Below, piece by piece: positions 62,590 to 64,000 of a DNA stretch of 64,000 nucleotides. The stretch's first letter is position 1, and each line of letters starts with the position of its first letter. This stretch comes from Mucilaginibacter rigui (lineage in GTDB: Bacteria; Bacteroidota; Bacteroidia; Sphingobacteriales; Sphingobacteriaceae), in the NCBI RefSeq assembly GCF_014773275.1, contig NZ_JACWMW010000003.1, positions 310,001 through 374,000 on the forward strand, given 5' to 3'. Made by a program: the position numbers and the translations under genes. Under the pieces are notes generated by a model. That model did no database searches and was not told the DNA's origin. It worked only from the letters and a program-made list of their open reading frames with translations.

Positions 62590-64000
62590 ATGAACAAAAC
62601 TTTAAAATGTGTATTACTCGCACAGGCTATTGCGGTAATGGCCATAACGGCCAACGCCCAAACAGCTGCGCAGCCCAAGCTGGTAGAGAAAGTAACCCGC
62701 AAAGGCACCGAACTGGTTATCCCTTATGAGAAGTATGTGCTCCCGAACGGGTTGACCGTAATTTTGGCCGAAGACCACTCAGACCCATTGGTACACGTTG
62801 ATGTAACTTATCACGTTGGTTCGGCGCGCGAAGAAATTGGTAAATCGGGTTTCGCCCATTTCTTTGAGCACATGATGTTCCAGGGGAGCGACCACGTTGC
62901 TAACGGCGACCACTTCAAGATCATCACAGAAGCAGGTGGTACTTTAAATGGCTCAACCAACCGCGACCGTACCAACTACTACGAAACCGTACCTGCAAAC
63001 CAGCTTGAAAAAATGCTTTGGCTGGAAAGCGACCGCATGGGCTTTTTGCTTGATGCCGTTACGCAGCAAAAATTTGAGGTGCAGCGTGCAACCGTTAAGA
63101 ACGAGCGCGGCCAGAACTATGATAACCGCCCTTACGGTTTGGCCAGCGAATACACTTCTAAAAACCTTTACCCATACGGCCACCCATACTCATGGTTAAC
63201 CATTGGTTACATAGAGGAGCTGAACAAAGTAGGCGTAAACGATTTAAAGAACTTCTTTTTAAGATGGTATGGCCCAAACAACGCAACCATAACCATTGGC
63301 GGCGATTTAAACCCCAAACAAACTTTGGCATGGGTAAGCAAATATTTTGGCAGCATCCCGCGCGGGCCTGTTGTTAAAAATGCAACGTTCCCGGCGCCGG
63401 TTTTAACTGCCGACAGGTATGTGTCATACACTGATAACTACGCTAAACTGCCTTTAATGTCTATCACCTATCCGGGTGTAAAGATCTATGATAAAGATAT
63501 GTCGGCATTGGATGCTTTGTCAGAAATTATAGGCCAGGGGCGTAACTCTATCTTCTACAAAAACTTTGTTAAAACCCGTAAGGCCGCGCAAGCGTCTATG
63601 AACTCGTCAAATACCGAACTTGCCGGCGAGATCAGCATGCGTGTGGTGCCGTTCCCGGGCCAAACACTGGCTGATGCTAAAAAACTGGTAGACGAATCAC
63701 TGGCCGAGTTTGAAAAAACAGGTGTTAGCGATGATGCTTTAGTACGTTTTAAAGCAAGTGCCGAGGCAAACGCTATCAATGGCTTATCAAGCGTTAGCGG
63801 TAAAGTATCTGAGCTTGCACAGGCGCAATACCTAACCGGCAACCCTAACCAGATTGGCCGCGAACTGGCCGATATACGGGCAGTAACCAAAGAGGATGTA
63901 ATGCGTGTATACAACAAATACATCAAAGGTAAACCTGCGGTTATATTAAGCGTGCTGCCAAAAGGTGGCACAATTGCAGCCGTAGCTCCCGATAATTATA
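62590..64000 (+). CDS. M16-family zinc metallopeptidase, N-terminal part (cut by window end)
   Basis: The frame is open from the ATG at 62590 to the window edge (470 codons). A signal peptide (VLLAQAIAVMAITANA) is followed by KYVLPNGLTVILAEDHSDP, the inverted zinc motif HFFEH, and NERGQNYDNRPYG as the usual downstream Glu region. A second M16 domain begins near residue 220. Such proteins degrade peptides in the periplasm. In this family a two-domain protein of about 900 residues, or a pair of shorter genes, is expected; the rest lies outside. Confidence 0.92.
   Translation, partial: MNKTLKCVLLAQAIAVMAITANAQTAAQPKLVEKVTRKGTELVIPYEKYVLPNGLTVILAEDHSDPLVHVDVTYHVGSAREEIGKSGFAHFFEHMMFQGSDHVANGDHFKIITEAGGTLNGSTNRDRTNYYETVPANQLEKMLWLESDRMGFLLDAVTQQKFEVQRATVKNERGQNYDNRPYGLASEYTSKNLYPYGHPYSWLTIGYIEELNKVGVNDLKNFFLRWYGPNNATITIGGDLNPKQTLAWVSKYFGSIPRGPVVKNATFPAPVLTADRYVSYTDNYAKLPLMSITYPGVKIYDKDMSALDALSEIIGQGRNSIFYKNFVKTRKAAQASMNSSNTELAGEISMRVVPFPGQTLADAKKLVDESLAEFEKTGVSDDALVRFKASAEANAINGLSSVSGKVSELAQAQYLTGNPNQIGRELADIRAVTKEDVMRVYNKYIKGKPAVILSVLPKGGTIAAVAPDNY

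Overview
The window looks like chromosomal DNA of a Bacteroidota bacterium of the Sphingobacteriaceae, most like Mucilaginibacter or Pedobacter. The evidence is a SusC/SusD pair, ROK and AraC regulators, DUF4369/TlpA lipoproteins, TAnnTTTG promoter motifs next to start codons, a 7TMR-DISM histidine kinase and moderate-to-low GC. The genus is an inference from gene content, not a database match.

Region 1 (1-15.6 kb) is a carbohydrate-use locus. A ROK regulator, cut by the window edge, faces a plus-strand run: Tat-exported DUF4434 protein, secreted beta-propeller, AGE-family epimerase, MFS sugar transporter, secreted unknown, SGNH esterase, SusC, SusD, DUF5018 lipoprotein and a family-10-like glycosidase lipoprotein. 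Together they can bind, trim, de-esterify, import and epimerise an (N-acyl)hexosamine-type glycan. The substrate is not proven.

Region 2 (15.8-42.5 kb) holds envelope, efflux and stress genes. It has an SDR enzyme; a TolC/HlyD/ABC efflux operon with two separate ATPase genes and two permeases (YbhFSR-like); a convergent Mla-type lipid transport operon; a stress cluster (HdeD, PEP synthase, Hsp20, beta-CASP metallohydrolase, USP); an RND efflux operon led by a small secreted His-rich protein; tRNA-Ser(UGA); then BrkB/YihY, a thioesterase, MltG, a rhodanese and a PASTA protein.

Region 3 (42.7-50.7 kb) looks like an accessory insertion between the PASTA gene and ddl. It is bounded by 54-55 bp imperfect direct repeats that share an identical 18-bp core. 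Inside are an SDR/AraC pair, a small membrane ORF without a normal start, and four TlpA-type thiol-disulfide oxidoreductases. Two broken Cys-rich double-glycine-leader peptide genes lie among the TlpA genes. The 3' halves of the first two TlpA genes are almost identical while their 5' halves have diverged, which points to gene conversion.

Region 4 (50.8-64 kb) begins with ddl. An AraC-SDR cassette follows, bracketed by inverted arrays of CGTTTT repeats spaced at one helical turn. Then come another SDR, MgtC/SapB, a NarL-type response regulator with its histidine kinase, a zinc alcohol dehydrogenase, a PAS histidine kinase, a small TonB-plug-like protein, a sugar O-acetyltransferase and an M16 peptidase cut by the window end. 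The strongest candidates for something undescribed are the peptide/TlpA array and the phased inverted arrays around the AraC-SDR cassette.
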